From: Rhizobacter terrae
GTDB lineage: Bacteria; Pseudomonadota; Gammaproteobacteria; Burkholderiales; Burkholderiaceae_C
Assembly (NCBI RefSeq): GCF_003852895.1
Contig: NZ_QUSW01000005.1
Location: 434,001 to 498,000, forward strand
Reading direction: 5' to 3'
DNA: 64,000 bases
In this document: positions 21,272 through 31,751 of the stretch, piece by piece
Layout: each line of letters starts with the position of its first letter
How positions within the stretch are numbered: the stretch's first letter is position 1
Made by a program: the position numbers and the translations under genes
Notes under the pieces: generated by a model
Databases searched by the model: none
What the model was told of the DNA's origin: nothing
Seen by the model: only the letters and a program-made list of their open reading frames with translations

Positions 21272-21862
21272 TCAGACCCTGCGGCGGCGAGACGCCGTCC
21301 ACCCCACCAGGCCCAGGCCCACGAGCATCAGCGCGTAGGTCTCGGGCTCCGGCACCGCATGCAAGAAGCCGCGAATCTCCCCGCCCGGAAAGGCGGTCGT
21401 GTGGATGTTGAAGTAGGTCGTTCCTGCATCCAGCCCGGATGCAAAAAAGGCGAACGCACCGGCTGTCGTGCCGCCGTGGGCGGTGATGAACGAGCCGTTC
21501 CAGCTCGACGCCAGGTCCATGTCGAAGGTGTGGTCGTAGGTGCCCGACGTGGTGCCCGAAGGGAAGCCGGTGAAGGTGGGCGTGGTGGTTGCCACGCCGG
21601 CGGCACCGGTGTCTGGCGTGGCGGTGCAGCAGTGGATGTGGGCGGCGGTGTTGCCGCCCGCCAGCCCGGCGAAGCTGCTTTCCACCCGCATGGTGTGCAG
21701 CACCGAATCCACGGTGACGCGTGCCGTGCCCGTGCCGGGCGACGCATTCGGAATGACTTCGCTGGCGCCGTTGAGCGTGGCGACGTAGATGGTCGTGACC
21801 GCGGCGGCCGGCATTGCCGTGGCGGCGCCCAGGGCGGCGGCGATCAATGCACTCGATCTCAT
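21272..21862 (-). CDS. CHRD domain-containing PEP-CTERM protein, antisense between hisA and hisF
   Basis: This 196-residue secreted protein has a signal peptide (RSSALIAAALGAATAMPAAA), then a CHRD-type domain (TLNGASEVIPNASPGTGTA, GNTAAHIHCC, FNIHTTAFPGGEIRGFL). The C-terminal PEP-CTERM signal is VPEPETYALMLVGLGLV followed by RRRR. CHRD domains occur in chordin and in bacterial secreted proteins of unknown role. The start at 21862 fits the signal peptide and has AGGACGA upstream; the open frame continues further but without coding character. It points against the surrounding his genes and separates hisA from hisF. Confidence 0.85.
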   Translation of the reverse strand: MRSSALIAAALGAATAMPAAAVTTIYVATLNGASEVIPNASPGTGTARVTVDSVLHTMRVESSFAGLAGGNTAAHIHCCTATPDTGAAGVATTTPTFTGFPSGTTSGTYDHTFDMDLASSWNGSFITAHGGTTAGAFAFFASGLDAGTTYFNIHTTAFPGGEIRGFLHAVPEPETYALMLVGLGLVGWTASRRRRV

Positions 21863-22048
21863 GAGTTCGTCCTCCTGTCCTTGAATGGCTGCGCCCGCGC
21901 GGCTCATTCCGCTGGCGAGCCTTGGTGTACGACGAGCGGCGGCGGTTTCATCCGCGCCGCGCGCCCAGGTTCGCAAGCGGACGTGACACCCGCGCGGCGG
22001 CCCGCGCCGCCCGCGTGGGTATAGTGAATCTCTCCAGCCGAGGCCCCC

Positions 22049-22828
22049 ATGCTTGCCAAACGAATCATTCCCTGCCTGGACGTCACCGGAGGCCGTGTGG
22101 TCAAGGGCGTCAACTTCGTTGAATTGCGCGATGCCGGCGACCCGGTGGAGATCGCGGCCCGCTACAACGACCAGGGTGCGGACGAACTGACCTTCCTGGA
22201 CATCACTGCCACCAGTGACGGGCGCGACCTGATCCTGCACATCATCGAGGCGGTGGCCTCGCAGGTGTTCATTCCGCTCACCGTGGGCGGCGGCGTGCGG
22301 GTGGTGGAGGACGTGCGGCGGCTGCTGAATGCCGGCGCCGACAAGGTGAGCTTCAACTCGGCGGCGGTGGCCAACCCGCAGGTCATCCGCGATGCGTCAG
22401 CCAAGTACGGCGCGCAGTGCATCGTGGTGGCGATCGACGCCAAGCAGCGGCAGGGCGATGACCTGGCGGCACGCGGTGACGGCTGGGACGTCTACACCCA
22501 CGGTGGCCGCAAGAACACCGGCCTGGATGCCGTGGCCTGGGCACGCCAGATGGCCGAGCATGGCGCGGGCGAGATCCTGCTGACCAGCATGGACCGCGAC
22601 GGCACCAAGATCGGCTTCGACCTGGAGCTGACCCGGGCGGTGAGCGATGCGGTGAGCGTGCCGGTCATTGCCTCCGGTGGCGTGGGCAACCTGGAACACT
22701 TGGCCGATGGCATCCAGAAGGGTGGGGCCGATGCAGTGCTGGCGGCGAGCATCTTCCACTACGGCCAGCACACCGTGGGCGAGGCCAAGGCGCTGATGGC
22801 CAGCCGCGGCATCCCGGTGCGCCAATGA
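22049..22828 (+). CDS. hisF: Imidazole glycerol phosphate synthase, cyclase subunit HisF
   Basis: HisF uses ammonia from HisH to make imidazole glycerol phosphate and AICAR (259 residues, TIM barrel). [19 protein letters not shown] holds the catalytic Asp near residue 11; [13 protein letters not shown] holds the second. [13 protein letters not shown] and [12 protein letters not shown] are phosphate-binding loops. It overlaps rsmD by four bases (ATGA). The usual followers hisI and hisE are absent. Confidence 0.98.
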   Translation: MLAKRIIPCLDVTGGRVVKGVNFVELRDAGDPVEIAARYNDQGADELTFLDITATSDGRDLILHIIEAVASQVFIPLTVGGGVRVVEDVRRLLNAGADKVSFNSAAVANPQVIRDASAKYGAQCIVVAIDAKQRQGDDLAARGDGWDVYTHGGRKNTGLDAVAWARQMAEHGAGEILLTSMDRDGTKIGFDLELTRAVSDAVSVPVIASGGVGNLEHLADGIQKGGADAVLAASIFHYGQHTVGEAKALMASRGIPVRQ

Positions 22829-23418
22829 CGGCTGCAGCAAGGCGCGGCCCGCCGCGTGAGGTGCGGATCATCGGCGGGCAGTGGAAGCGCACCAAGCTGC
22901 CGGTGGCCGATCTGCCAGGGTTGCGACCCACGCCCGACCGCGTCCGCGAGACCTTGTTCAACTGGCTGGGGCAGGACCTGGACGGCTGGCGCTGCCTGGA
23001 CGCCTTCGCCGGCAGCGGCGCGCTCGGATTCGAGGCGGCATCCCGCGGTGCGGCGCAGGTGGTGATGCTCGAACGCGAGCGCTCGCTCGCGCAAGGGCTC
23101 AATGCCATCAAGGCCAAGCTCAAGGCGGAGATGGTCCGGATCGAGGCCGCTGACGGGCTGGCCTGGATGCGCCGAGCGTCCCAGGGCAGCTTTGAGCTGG
23201 TGTTCATCGATCCGCCGTTCGATGCCAACGTGTTCGAAGCAGCCATCCAGGCGGCATCGCCTTTGCTGGTGGAGGGCGGATTCCTGTACCTGGAGGCCGA
23301 TCGACCGTTCGATGACGCGACCGTTTCTGGTGCCGGCCTGAAGGTTCATCGCCACGCTCGTGCCGGTGCCGTGCACTTTCATCTGCTGCAACGCAACACG
23401 GCGCCGCGCACCGTTTGA
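22825..23418 (+). CDS. rsmD: 16S rRNA (guanine(966)-N(2))-methyltransferase RsmD
   Basis: RsmD methylates G966 of 16S rRNA with SAM (197 residues). [14 protein letters not shown] and [16 protein letters not shown] are the family's N-terminal signature, [18 protein letters not shown] is the SAM-binding motif I, and FIDPPF is the catalytic D/NPPY-type motif IV. The start overlaps the hisF stop. coaD follows after 47 bp, the ordinary rsmD-coaD pairing; what is unusual is the join to hisF. Confidence 0.95.
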   Translation: MTAAARRGPPREVRIIGGQWKRTKLPVADLPGLRPTPDRVRETLFNWLGQDLDGWRCLDAFAGSGALGFEAASRGAAQVVMLERERSLAQGLNAIKAKLKAEMVRIEAADGLAWMRRASQGSFELVFIDPPFDANVFEAAIQAASPLLVEGGFLYLEADRPFDDATVSGAGLKVHRHARAGAVHFHLLQRNTAPRTV

Positions 23419-23465
23419 AACACCGGGCTACACTGCGGCCGCAACCCATCGCGCAGGAGCGCCAC

Positions 23466-24292
<827 letters not shown>

Positions 24293-24298
24293 TCCGCT

Positions 24299-24320
24299 GC
24301 GGGCGCACATCGGCGCCCGC
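24299..24320. terminator. GC-rich hairpin between convergent genes
   Basis: GCGGGCGC-ACATCG-GCGCCCGC forms a perfect 8 bp stem in the 44 bp gap between the ferredoxin gene and the convergent DUF4124-like gene. Only a weak GTTGTGTT follows, so it is a possible terminator rather than a classical one. Confidence 0.45.
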
Positions 24321-24336
24321 GTTGTGTTCCGGAGAT

Positions 24337-24726
24337 CTACTTGCCGCCAGGCACGACGGCGGTGAAATCCTTGTTGGCGGCAGTCTTCTTCTTCGGCTTG
24401 CTCTTGTGAACCTTGGCCTTTGGCGCTGGTGACGATGCAGGCTCCGCCGGCGCCGGTGCACTCAGGCTGGCGGCACCTTGCGGCGCAGAGGCGGCCTCAC
24501 GCTCCTTGCGCTCGCGCTCCATCTTTGCGGCCAGCTGTTTTTCCTTGGCCGCCACCCGCTTGGCCTCGGCGCGCTGCGCTGCCGTGCGAGGGTCGGTGGA
24601 TTCGACGATCTTTCCGTCCGGGCAGGGCGTTTGCGAGTAGGTCTGGCCGCACCGATAGATGGCCTGGCCGGCCTGTGCGGCGCCGGCTGCCGCGGCCAGG
24701 ATGAGGAGCATCAGCAAGCGTGTCAT
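24337..24726 (-). CDS. Small secreted DUF4124-like protein with lysine-rich tail
   Basis: This 129-residue protein has a signal peptide ([18 protein letters not shown]) and a short cysteine motif [19 protein letters not shown], as in DUF4124 proteins. A charged coiled segment rich in Arg/Glu/Lys (about 50-80) and an Ala/Pro/Lys low-complexity tail follow. Its function is unknown. The start overlaps the pth stop by four bases, so it is probably co-translated with pth. The assignment to DUF4124 is from the motif only. Confidence 0.7.
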   Translation of the reverse strand: MTRLLMLLILAAAAGAAQAGQAIYRCGQTYSQTPCPDGKIVESTDPRTAAQRAEAKRVAAKEKQLAAKMERERKEREAASAPQGAASLSAPAPAEPASSPAPKAKVHKSKPKKKTAANKDFTAVVPGGK

Positions 24727-25358
24727 GTCGAGGTCTCCGGGGCGGGGGCGTCAGGCTTGGGTTCGGGCTTGGGCGGCTTGGGGCGCGGTGGCTTGGCGTG
24801 CACCTTCATCATCGCCTTTTCCATGTCGCCTGCCAGGATGAGGTCCAGCGCCGTGAGCGACTGGTCGATGGCCTTCTCGATCGCTTCGCGGTGCTCCGGC
24901 GACGGTTTCTTGAGCACGTAGTTGACGACTTCGGCCTTCACGCCCGGGTGTCCGATGCCCAGCCGCAGCCGCCAATAGTCGGCTGTGCCCAGCTGCGCAT
25001 GGATGTCGCGCAAGCCGTTGTGGCCGGCATGGCTGCCGCCCAGCTTGAGCTTCATCTGGCCGGGGACGAGATCGAGCTCGTCATGCACCACGAGGACCTC
25101 GTTCGGCAAGATCTTGAAGAAGCGCGCCAGGGCCGCCACCGACTTGCCCGAGAGGTTCATGAAGGTCATCGGCTCCAGCAGCCAGATCGGCCCATCGGGC
25201 CGGTTCACCCGCGCCACGAGCCCGAAGTAGGCTCGCTCGGGCACCAGGTTCGCACCCAGCTTGCGCGCGACTTCGTCGATCCACCAGAAGCCGGCATTGT
25301 GCCGGGTGGCTTCGTATTCAGGGCCGGGGTTGCCCAGGCCGACAAGCAACTTGATCAT
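24723..25358 (-). CDS. pth: Peptidyl-tRNA hydrolase
   Basis: Pth frees tRNA from peptidyl-tRNAs dropped by the ribosome. [23 protein letters not shown] gives Asn10 and catalytic His20; the catalytic Asp is in [11 protein letters not shown], and [13 protein letters not shown] is conserved. The C-terminal 15-20 residues are a Pro/Lys-rich tail ([13 protein letters not shown]) longer than in E. coli. It lies downstream of rplY with a terminator hairpin in the 91 bp gap, so some readthrough or its own promoter is needed. Confidence 0.96.
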   Translation of the reverse strand: MIKLLVGLGNPGPEYEATRHNAGFWWIDEVARKLGANLVPERAYFGLVARVNRPDGPIWLLEPMTFMNLSGKSVAALARFFKILPNEVLVVHDELDLVPGQMKLKLGGSHAGHNGLRDIHAQLGTADYWRLRLGIGHPGVKAEVVNYVLKKPSPEHREAIEKAIDQSLTALDLILAGDMEKAMMKVHAKPPRPKPPKPEPKPDAPAPETST

Positions 25359-25387
25359 GGGGCTGGATTATCGAGGCGCCGCGGAAA

Positions 25388-25414
25388 TGAAAAAGCCCCG
25401 CCGAGGCGGGGCTT
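25388..25414 (-). terminator. Rho-independent terminator after rplY
   Basis: Read on the minus strand, AAGCCCCGC-CTCG-GCGGGGCTT is followed by a run of T (the A-run at 25389-25394 on the plus strand). It has a perfect 9 bp stem with a 4-base loop. It ends the prs/rplY transcript before pth. Confidence 0.88.
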
Positions 25415-25449
25415 GACGCTGCAGCCCGCAGGCCGCAACCGGGTGCGCA

Positions 25450-26094
25450 TCAGCGCTTGTTCTGCTTTTCGTCCTTCTTGCCCTTGCCCTTTTCGGCAGC
25501 GACAGGAGCGGTAACGACGGGCGCGGCTTCTTCTTCAGCCACTTGCTCGGAGACCGACACGATCACCGGGTTCTTCTTGCCGTGCAGCACGACCTTGCTG
25601 CCGGCGGGCAGCTTGATGTCGTTCACGTGCAGCGAACCACCCTTGGCGAGGTTGCCGAGGTCGACCTCGATGAACTCAGGCAGCTGGGCGGCCAGGCACT
25701 GGATCATCAGCTCGGTGACCACGTGGTTCACCAGGCACTTGTCGGTCTTGACGGCCGGCGAGTTTTCCTCGTTCGCGAAGTGCAGGGGCACCTTCTTCGT
25801 GATCTTGGTGGTGGCGTCCACGCGCTGGAAGTCCACGTGCAGCACGATCGGGCGGAAGGCGTGCATCTGGTAGTCGCGCAGGATGACCTGCTCGGTCTTG
25901 CCGGCCAGTTCCATCTCCAGCACGGTGGAGTGGAAGGCTTCCTTCTTCAGCGCGAAGAAGAGGGCGTTGTGGTCCAGCTCGATCTTGGCCGGCTCGCCTG
26001 CACCGTAGACGATGCCAGGCACCTTTTGCGCATTGCGCAGGCGGCGGCTCGCTCCGGTCCCCTGCAGCGTGCGCTCGAAAGCGACGAATTTCAT
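25450..26094 (-). CDS. rplY: 50S ribosomal protein L25 (Ctc type)
   Basis: This is the two-domain Ctc form of L25 (214 residues), which binds 5S rRNA. The N-terminal L25 domain begins [20 protein letters not shown] and contains PGIVYG; the C-terminal TL5 beta domain covers about 95-185, and a charged, Lys-rich tail ends it. The ATG at 26094 with GAG upstream was preferred to an in-frame start 45 bases earlier. It lies between prs and pth, the standard beta/gammaproteobacterial order. Confidence 0.96.
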   Translation of the reverse strand: MKFVAFERTLQGTGASRRLRNAQKVPGIVYGAGEPAKIELDHNALFFALKKEAFHSTVLEMELAGKTEQVILRDYQMHAFRPIVLHVDFQRVDATTKITKKVPLHFANEENSPAVKTDKCLVNHVVTELMIQCLAAQLPEFIEVDLGNLAKGGSLHVNDIKLPAGSKVVLHGKKNPVIVSVSEQVAEEEAAPVVTAPVAAEKGKGKKDEKQNKR

Positions 26095-26175
26095 GAGTAA
26101 CTCCAAATGTTCGAGGCACCCGCGACCAGGCTGCCTCATGGGATGAGGCCCTTGCGGGCCCCGCGAAAACGCGGC

Positions 26176-27171
26176 TCAGAAGTTGTTGTTCTGTTCCGCG
26201 AAGAGGGAGGTCACCGATTCACCGTCGGAAATGCGGCGGATGGTCTCGGCGAAGAGGAAGGCGACGGACAGCTGCCGAACCTTCGAGCAGGCCTTGCCTT
26301 CCTCGGACAAGGGAATGGTGTTCGTGATGACGACTTCGTCCAGCGCCGAGCCCTTGATGCGGCCGATCGCCGGGCCGGAGAACACGGCGTGGGTGCAGTA
26401 GGCGTACACGCTCTTGGCGCCGCGGTCCTTCAGGACTTCGGCTGCCTTCACCAGCGTGCCGGCAGTGTCGATCATGTCGTCCATGATCACGCAGTTGCGG
26501 CCGTCAATGTCGCCGATGACGTGCATGACTTCGGACACGTTTGCTTTGGGGCGGCGCTTGTCGATGATGGCCAGGTCGCAGCCCAGCTGCTTGGCCAGCG
26601 CCCGGGCGCGCACCACGCCGCCCACGTCGGGCGAGACCACCACGAGGTTCTCGTAGTTCTTGGTCTTCACGTCGGCCAGCAGGACCGGAGAGGCGTAGAT
26701 GTTGTCGACGGGGATGTTGAAGAAGCCCTGGATCTGGTCGGCGTGCAGGTCCATGGTCAGCAGGCGCTCGACGCCCACGGCTTCCAGCATGTTGGCCACC
26801 ACCTTGGCGCTGATGGGCACCCGGGTGGAGCGCGGCCGGCGGTCTTGCCGGGCGTAGCCGAAGTAGGGGATGACAGCGGTGACACGGCGGGCGGACGCGC
26901 GCTTGAGCGCGTCGACCATGATGCACAGCTCCATCAGGTTTTCGTTGGTCGGCGCGCAGGTGGGCTGGACCACGAAGATGTCGCGGGCACGCACGTTCTG
27001 CTGGATTTCGCAGTCGACCTCGCCGTCGGAGAAGCGGCCGACCTTGGCCTTGCCGAGTTCGATGCCGAGATGGGATGCGATTTCCTGCGCCAGCGCGGGG
27101 TTGGCGTTACCGGTGAAGAGCACGGTGTTGAAAAGCACATTCCCTCCGTCGAGGCTTGCAGGGTTCTTCAT
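26176..27171 (-). CDS. prs: Ribose-phosphate pyrophosphokinase (PRPP synthase)
   Basis: Prs makes PRPP from ribose-5-phosphate and ATP, the sugar donor for nucleotides, histidine and [22 protein letters not shown] is the N-terminus, [20 protein letters not shown] and [11 protein letters not shown] hold ATP-site residues, and [14 protein letters not shown] is the PRPP-binding signature. The length of 331 residues includes about 15 extra N-terminal residues; an internal start is possible. It is transcribed from just downstream of tRNA-Gln. Confidence 0.97.
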   Translation of the reverse strand: MKNPASLDGGNVLFNTVLFTGNANPALAQEIASHLGIELGKAKVGRFSDGEVDCEIQQNVRARDIFVVQPTCAPTNENLMELCIMVDALKRASARRVTAVIPYFGYARQDRRPRSTRVPISAKVVANMLEAVGVERLLTMDLHADQIQGFFNIPVDNIYASPVLLADVKTKNYENLVVVSPDVGGVVRARALAKQLGCDLAIIDKRRPKANVSEVMHVIGDIDGRNCVIMDDMIDTAGTLVKAAEVLKDRGAKSVYAYCTHAVFSGPAIGRIKGSALDEVVITNTIPLSEEGKACSKVRQLSVAFLFAETIRRISDGESVTSLFAEQNNNF

Positions 27172-27237
27172 TCAACCCATCAGGTTCAGCCCCTGCGTAC
27201 CGCATTGCGCCGTACCGGGAATCACAGTGAAGAGATT

Positions 27238-27314
27238 TGGCAGGGGAGGAAGGACTCGAACCCTCGCATGTCGGAATCAAAATCCGATGCCTTAACCAAC
27301 TTGGCGACTCCCCT
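27238..27314 (-). tRNA. tRNA-Gln (anticodon TTG)
   Basis: On the minus strand a 77-base cloverleaf is visible: acceptor AGGGGAG pairs with CTCCCCT, the anticodon arm is TCGGA-TTTTGAT-TCCGA with anticodon TTG, and the T arm contains GGTTCGAGTCC. The CCA end is encoded. It lies between ispE and prs, its usual place in Burkholderiales. Confidence 0.97.
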
Positions 27315-27350
27315 ACACCGGTCCGCCGCTTGCGCGGCCAACCTCAACCG

Positions 27351-28256
27351 TCAGCTTGAAGCCCAGCCCGCGAGGGGATGAAGCTCCAGGCTTCGGCACA
27401 TTCTGCCTGCCCAACCCGGTGGAAGATCCGCCGGTATTGTCGCCATGGGCGGGCGCTCTGTGCCTCTGAATTCTTTGCCTTCAACCTTGCCCGCTCTTGC
27501 AAACACCGCGCTGCCGGAGCCCGTCATGCGGCTGTTGCCAAAGCGTTCTTCAAGCAGCTTGGCGGCCTGGGCCACCTCGGGACTGTGAGCCTGCGCCGGG
27601 GGCTGCAAATCGTTGCGGCCATACCCTGCGAGAAGCTTCTCAATTCCAGCGTCTGCAAGAAAGCCTGCGAGTATAGCAGCTTTGGTGTCGCGTACCAGCA
27701 ATGGGCTTGTGAAAATTGCCTGCGTGGCGATGTTCGCGGCGGGTTTCACGACAGCCAGCCATTGCGCGGGGATGTCCATGGGCGTCAGCTGCTCGCCGAT
27801 GCCTTCGACCCACGCATTGTGGCCACCGAGGAAAAACGGCACGTCCGCCCCGAGCTTGAGCCCCAGGGGCATCAGGCGCGACAGGGGCCAGTCCAGATGC
27901 CACAGGCGGTTCAGCGCCAGCAGCGTCGACGCGGCGTCCGAACTGCCGCCACCCATGCCGGCGCCCCAGGGCACCTGCTTGTCGATGGAAATGTCGGCGC
28001 CCAGCGACACGCCGCTCTCGGCCTGCAGCAGCCGGGCGGCACGCAGGCAGAGGTCGTCCGCAGGCAGCGCCGCGCTGAGATCGTGACGCGACAGCCGGCC
28101 GTCGCTGCGGCGCTCGAAATGCAGCGTATCGGCCCAGTCGATCATCACGAAGACCGACTGCAGCAGGTGGTAGCCGTCGGGGCGGCGCCCCACCACGTGC
28201 AGGAACAGGTTGAGCTTGGCGGGTGCCGGGACGTCCCAGAGGCTGCGCAGGCTCAT
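27351..28256 (-). CDS. ispE: 4-diphosphocytidyl-2-C-methyl-D-erythritol kinase IspE
   Basis: IspE phosphorylates CDP-ME in the MEP isoprenoid pathway (301 residues, GHMP kinase fold). PAPAKLNLFLHVVGRRPDGYH holds the catalytic Lys, PWGAGMGGGSSDAAS is the ATP-binding glycine loop, and SRMTGSGSAVFA is motif 3. The last ~20 residues are a slightly longer tail than usual. It is downstream of lolB and upstream of tRNA-Gln. Confidence 0.96.
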   Translation of the reverse strand: MSLRSLWDVPAPAKLNLFLHVVGRRPDGYHLLQSVFVMIDWADTLHFERRSDGRLSRHDLSAALPADDLCLRAARLLQAESGVSLGADISIDKQVPWGAGMGGGSSDAASTLLALNRLWHLDWPLSRLMPLGLKLGADVPFFLGGHNAWVEGIGEQLTPMDIPAQWLAVVKPAANIATQAIFTSPLLVRDTKAAILAGFLADAGIEKLLAGYGRNDLQPPAQAHSPEVAQAAKLLEERFGNSRMTGSGSAVFARAGKVEGKEFRGTERPPMATIPADLPPGWAGRMCRSLELHPLAGWASS

Positions 28257-28314
28257 TGGAAAACCTCCGTGCTGCGCACTGCGGTGCGAGCCACTTCGGG
28301 CGGCCGTGCGCGGC

Positions 28315-28854
28315 TCATTGCGCGTCCAGCTTGGCGCGCACGCTCACGGCCGGCGCCTCGGCGCGGCTGGCGGCGATGAGGCCGTCGCCGAACTGCGCCA
28401 GGCTGACCGTCCAGCCCAGTTGCTTGAAGGCCTTGTCGCCATCAGACGTGCTCGGCGCACCCGGCCACGGGCGGCCGCGCAACCAGTCGAAGAGGGCAGC
28501 CACCGGCAGGCTTTCGCCCAGCACCTCGCGGGTGAGCTCATCGAGCGTCGCGAAGGCCGTCTCGCCTTGCGACGTGACCAGCGCCACCTTGCCCGGCGCC
28601 CAGCGCGCCTGCGCGAGCACCGTGCCCAGCGGCGTGGACAAGTCCAGCTTGCCTTGCTCGGGCGTGCCTTGCAGGTCGAACACGGCGGTCACGTTGCGGG
28701 CCTGCGAGGTGGGCGTCGCATCGACCTTCACCGTCATGCGGCCCGCAAGCGAATCCGGCGTGCTGTACTGCCTTGGGCCCGTGGCCTGCTGTGTCGCGCA
28801 GCCTGCGAGGACGATGGCGGCCACGAGCGCCGCCAGCCACGCACGCCGGATCAC
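28315..28854 (-). CDS. lolB: Outer-membrane lipoprotein LolB
   Basis: LolB accepts lipoproteins from LolA and inserts them into the outer membrane. The GTG start at 28854 overlaps the stop of the upstream TPR gene (GTGA), giving 179 residues with a lipobox LAGC (Cys19), as LolB needs. A longer reading frame upstream overlaps the TPR gene and would bury the signal peptide. PDSLAGRMTVKVDA and WLRGRPWPG fit LolB; its order before ispE supports this. Confidence 0.9.
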   Translation of the reverse strand: MIRRAWLAALVAAIVLAGCATQQATGPRQYSTPDSLAGRMTVKVDATPTSQARNVTAVFDLQGTPEQGKLDLSTPLGTVLAQARWAPGKVALVTSQGETAFATLDELTREVLGESLPVAALFDWLRGRPWPGAPSTSDGDKAFKQLGWTVSLAQFGDGLIAASRAEAPAVSVRAKLDAQ

Positions 28855-30674
28855 AGGTCGCCGACCCGCAGGCGCGCCAGCGTCTCGCGCAGCACGTCGT
28901 TGGCGGAATCCTTGGCCCGAGCCTCGCGCCACACGCGCTTGGCCTCGTCGCGCTCGCCGTTGATCCACAGCACCTCGCCCAGGTGGGCGCCGATCTCGGG
29001 ATCAGGCCGCGAGCGATAGGCGCCGCGCAGCAGGCGGATCGCCTCCGCCCGGTTGCCGCTGCGGTACTCTACCCAGCCCATGCTGTCGGTGATGAAGGGC
29101 TCGCCCGGTGCGATCTCCAGCGCCTTCTGGATCAGCGCCTTCGCCTCGGGCAGGCGGGTATTGCGCTCGGCCAGCGAATAGCCCAGCGCGTTGTAGGCGT
29201 GGTGGTGGTCGGGCTTGATCTCGATGACCTTGCGCAACAGCTTTTCCATCTCGTCGAGCTTGTTGAGCTTCTCGGCCATCATGGACTGCTCGTACAGCAG
29301 GTCCACGTCGTTCGGGAACTTCTTGTTGGCGCTGGCCAGCACGCTGTTGGCGTCGGACCAGCGCTTCACGTCGCGCAGCACCTGCGCCTCGGCCAGCAGC
29401 TTGGCGCGGGCATCGTCCTGGCTGCGCTCGGGCGAGCGGTGGATGAGGTCACGCGCTTCCTTGATCTTGCCCTGGCGTGCCAGCAGCGAGGCGCGCCTTG
29501 CGACGACCTCCAGCGCGCGCTGCGGGTTGTCGACCTTGGCGAGCCAGATCTCGGCGGACTTGAAGTCGCCTTGCTGTTCCGCCGCCTGGGCCAGCATCAG
29601 CCAGGCCTGGGTCACGCCCTGGTCGGCTGCGGCCGAAGCCGGTGAGGCGTCGTCGTCATCGTCGTCGTCATCGCCCTGCGGCTTGGTTGGCGTGGCGGGC
29701 TTGGTTTCGGCCTTGGCCGGTGCCTTCACGGGTGCGGCCTGCGCGACTTCCAGGTATTTCACCAGCGCGTCCGTGGCCTGCTTGGACTGCTTCAACTCCA
29801 GGTACAGCGCACCCAGCGTGAGATACGGCCCGGCGACCTGCGGCTGATGCTGCGTCACCTGTTCCAGCTGCACGGCCGCGTCGGCAAAGCGCTGCGAGGC
29901 GCTCAGGATCCGCGCATACACCTGCCGGATGCCGTCGCTCGTGGGCTTGACCTTCAGGTGGTCGACGACCAGCTCTTCAGCCGGTGCGACGCCCGGCAGC
30001 ATTTCCAGCGCGAAGAGTGCCGCGCCTTCGGAGGCCGGATCCTGCTCATGGGCGCGGCGGGCGTACTCCAGCGCCTTGCCCGTGTCTTCGGCCATGAACC
30101 ACGCATGTCCGATGGCCACGTTCACCGCGGCCTTCGTGCTGGCCTGCTCGGCATAAGGCTGCGTCACCTTCTCCATCAGCGCCACGGTGGCCTTGCGGTC
30201 GGCCACGCGCGAGAAGAAGCGCGGCATGTTCATGATGATCGACGGCCGCTCCGCCTCGGGCGTGATCTTGATGAGCGAGGACAGCGTGTCGGCCGTGTCC
30301 GCCGGCCGATTCAGCGCGACGAGGATCTGGATGACGTAGCGGTGCGCATCCAGCGATTGCGGCATCTCCTCGCGCCAGGTCTTGGCGGCGGCAAGAGCCT
30401 GTTCGCCGGCGCCGGCCTGCAAGGCGATGTCCACGGTACGCTTGAAGATCTGCTCTTCCTTGGAGCGCTTGGCGGCTTCGAGCATCACCTCGTAGGCGGT
30501 GCCCACCTCGCCTTCGCGCAGCTCGATCTCGCCGATGAGCACCTGAAGGAAAAGCTGGCGGTCCAGCCGCGAACGGACGAGCAGATCGTCTTGCGCAAAG
30601 GCGGCGTGGCTCGCCAGCGTGGCGCACGCGGCCAGGGCCAGCGCACGAAGGCGAGTAGGGAAACGGGCTGGCAT
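28851..30674 (-). CDS. Secreted tetratricopeptide-repeat protein
   Basis: This 607-residue periplasmic or outer-membrane-associated protein has a signal peptide (RALALAACATLASHAAFAQ). TPR-like helical pairs cover most of the length, clearest at 470-590 (HHAYNALGYSLAERN, FITDSMGWVEYRSGN). A run of eight Asp near residue 340 (GGTTTPKPQGDDDD region, codons at about 29648-29680) is a low-complexity linker. It overlaps lolB by GTGA and is transcribed divergently from mutM. Such proteins are usual next to lolB in Burkholderiales; the role may be in envelope biogenesis, but this is an inference. Confidence 0.85.
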   Translation of the reverse strand: MPARFPTRLRALALAACATLASHAAFAQDDLLVRSRLDRQLFLQVLIGEIELREGEVGTAYEVMLEAAKRSKEEQIFKRTVDIALQAGAGEQALAAAKTWREEMPQSLDAHRYVIQILVALNRPADTADTLSSLIKITPEAERPSIIMNMPRFFSRVADRKATVALMEKVTQPYAEQASTKAAVNVAIGHAWFMAEDTGKALEYARRAHEQDPASEGAALFALEMLPGVAPAEELVVDHLKVKPTSDGIRQVYARILSASQRFADAAVQLEQVTQHQPQVAGPYLTLGALYLELKQSKQATDALVKYLEVAQAAPVKAPAKAETKPATPTKPQGDDDDDDDDASPASAAADQGVTQAWLMLAQAAEQQGDFKSAEIWLAKVDNPQRALEVVARRASLLARQGKIKEARDLIHRSPERSQDDARAKLLAEAQVLRDVKRWSDANSVLASANKKFPNDVDLLYEQSMMAEKLNKLDEMEKLLRKVIEIKPDHHHAYNALGYSLAERNTRLPEAKALIQKALEIAPGEPFITDSMGWVEYRSGNRAEAIRLLRGAYRSRPDPEIGAHLGEVLWINGERDEAKRVWREARAKDSANDVLRETLARLRVGDL

Positions 30675-30774
30675 TCAGACAACTCCTGTAGCTCAAACGA
30701 TTCTAGTGGTCGGCGCAGCCCGGAAAACAGCCGCGTGACTGCATTGACCGTGCCGGGTCGTGATAATTCCCTCC

Positions 30775-31605
30775 ATGCCCGAATTGCCCGAAGTCGAGAC
30801 GACGCGACAGAGTTTTGCGCAGCGCATCCAGGGCGCGCGGGTGACGGCCGTGCGCCTGGGCAAGCCGCTGCGCTGGCCGCTGGGCATAGAGCCCGACACA
30901 CTCGTGGGCCGCACGGTGGGCGAGGCCTCGCGGCGCGGCAAATACCTCTGGTTGCCATTGGCGCACAACGGCAACGACCTCGGCGGCGTGCTGATGCACC
31001 TGGGCATGTCCGGCTCGCTGGCCTTCACGCTGGCGCCGGGCGAGCCGGGCACCCACGACCACTTCGACCTCGTCACCACGAACGGAACCTTGCGGCTGAC
31101 TGACCCGCGCCGTTTCGGGGCCGTGGTGTGGTCCGACAGCCGCGACGAAGGCATGGCCGCCAAGCTGCTGGCCGGCCTGGGGCTGGAGCCCTTCGACCCG
31201 GCCTTCACCGGCGAGCACCTGCATCAGCAGCTCAAGAAACGCCGCGTGGCCGTCAAGCTGGCGTTGCTGGCCGGCGACATCGTGGTGGGCGCGGGCAACA
31301 TCTACGCCTGCGAGGCGCTGTACCAGGCGGGCATCGACCCGCGCACCCGCAGCGACCGCATCAGCCGTCCGCGGGCCGACAGGCTGGCCCATGCGGTGCG
31401 CGACACCCTGGCCCGGGCGCTGGCGCTGGGGGGCTCCACGCTGCGCGACTTTCGCGATGCGCACGGCATGGAAGGCCAGTTCCAGGCGCAGGCCGGCGTC
31501 TATGGCCGCGAGAAGGAACCTTGCCGGGTGTGCGGTGCACCAATCAGGCGGCTGGTGCAGGGGCAGCGCTCGACCTTCTTCTGCCCCACTTGCCAAAAGC
31601 GCTGA
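30775..31605 (+). CDS. mutM: Formamidopyrimidine-DNA glycosylase MutM
   Basis: MutM removes 8-oxoguanine from DNA with glycosylase and AP-lyase activity. The ATG at 30775 gives [12 protein letters not shown], so Pro2 and Glu3, the catalytic residues, directly follow Met; a GTG 15 bases earlier would destroy this. The zinc finger is [15 protein letters not shown] then FFCPTC near the end (276 residues). A terminator-like hairpin follows. mutY lies downstream past one gene; both act on 8-oxoG damage. Confidence 0.97.
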   Translation: MPELPEVETTRQSFAQRIQGARVTAVRLGKPLRWPLGIEPDTLVGRTVGEASRRGKYLWLPLAHNGNDLGGVLMHLGMSGSLAFTLAPGEPGTHDHFDLVTTNGTLRLTDPRRFGAVVWSDSRDEGMAAKLLAGLGLEPFDPAFTGEHLHQQLKKRRVAVKLALLAGDIVVGAGNIYACEALYQAGIDPRTRSDRISRPRADRLAHAVRDTLARALALGGSTLRDFRDAHGMEGQFQAQAGVYGREKEPCRVCGAPIRRLVQGQRSTFFCPTCQKR

Positions 31606-31708
31606 AAGGCGTTGAACTCGTCACGCCAAGTCTGGAAGGATTTGGTATGCAGATGTTTCATCGGGCGTGGCCGGCACCCCTTGCGCTACCATGCCCCGGA
31701 CATGTCTG

Positions 31709-31732
31709 CCGCTCCTGAGCGGTACTTTTTTT
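31709..31732 (+). terminator. Likely Rho-independent terminator after mutM
   Basis: CCGCT-CCTG-AGCGG followed by TACTTTTTTT lies 104 bases after mutM. The stem is only 5 bp but GC-rich, with seven T in a row after it. Confidence 0.6.
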
Positions 31733-31751
31733 GCCAGCGTTCCCAGCCACG

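Noticed and set aside
29648-29680. Tandem GTC/ATC-type trinucleotide repeat
   Set aside because: It codes for the Asp run in the TPR protein and is a coding low-complexity segment, not a separate element.
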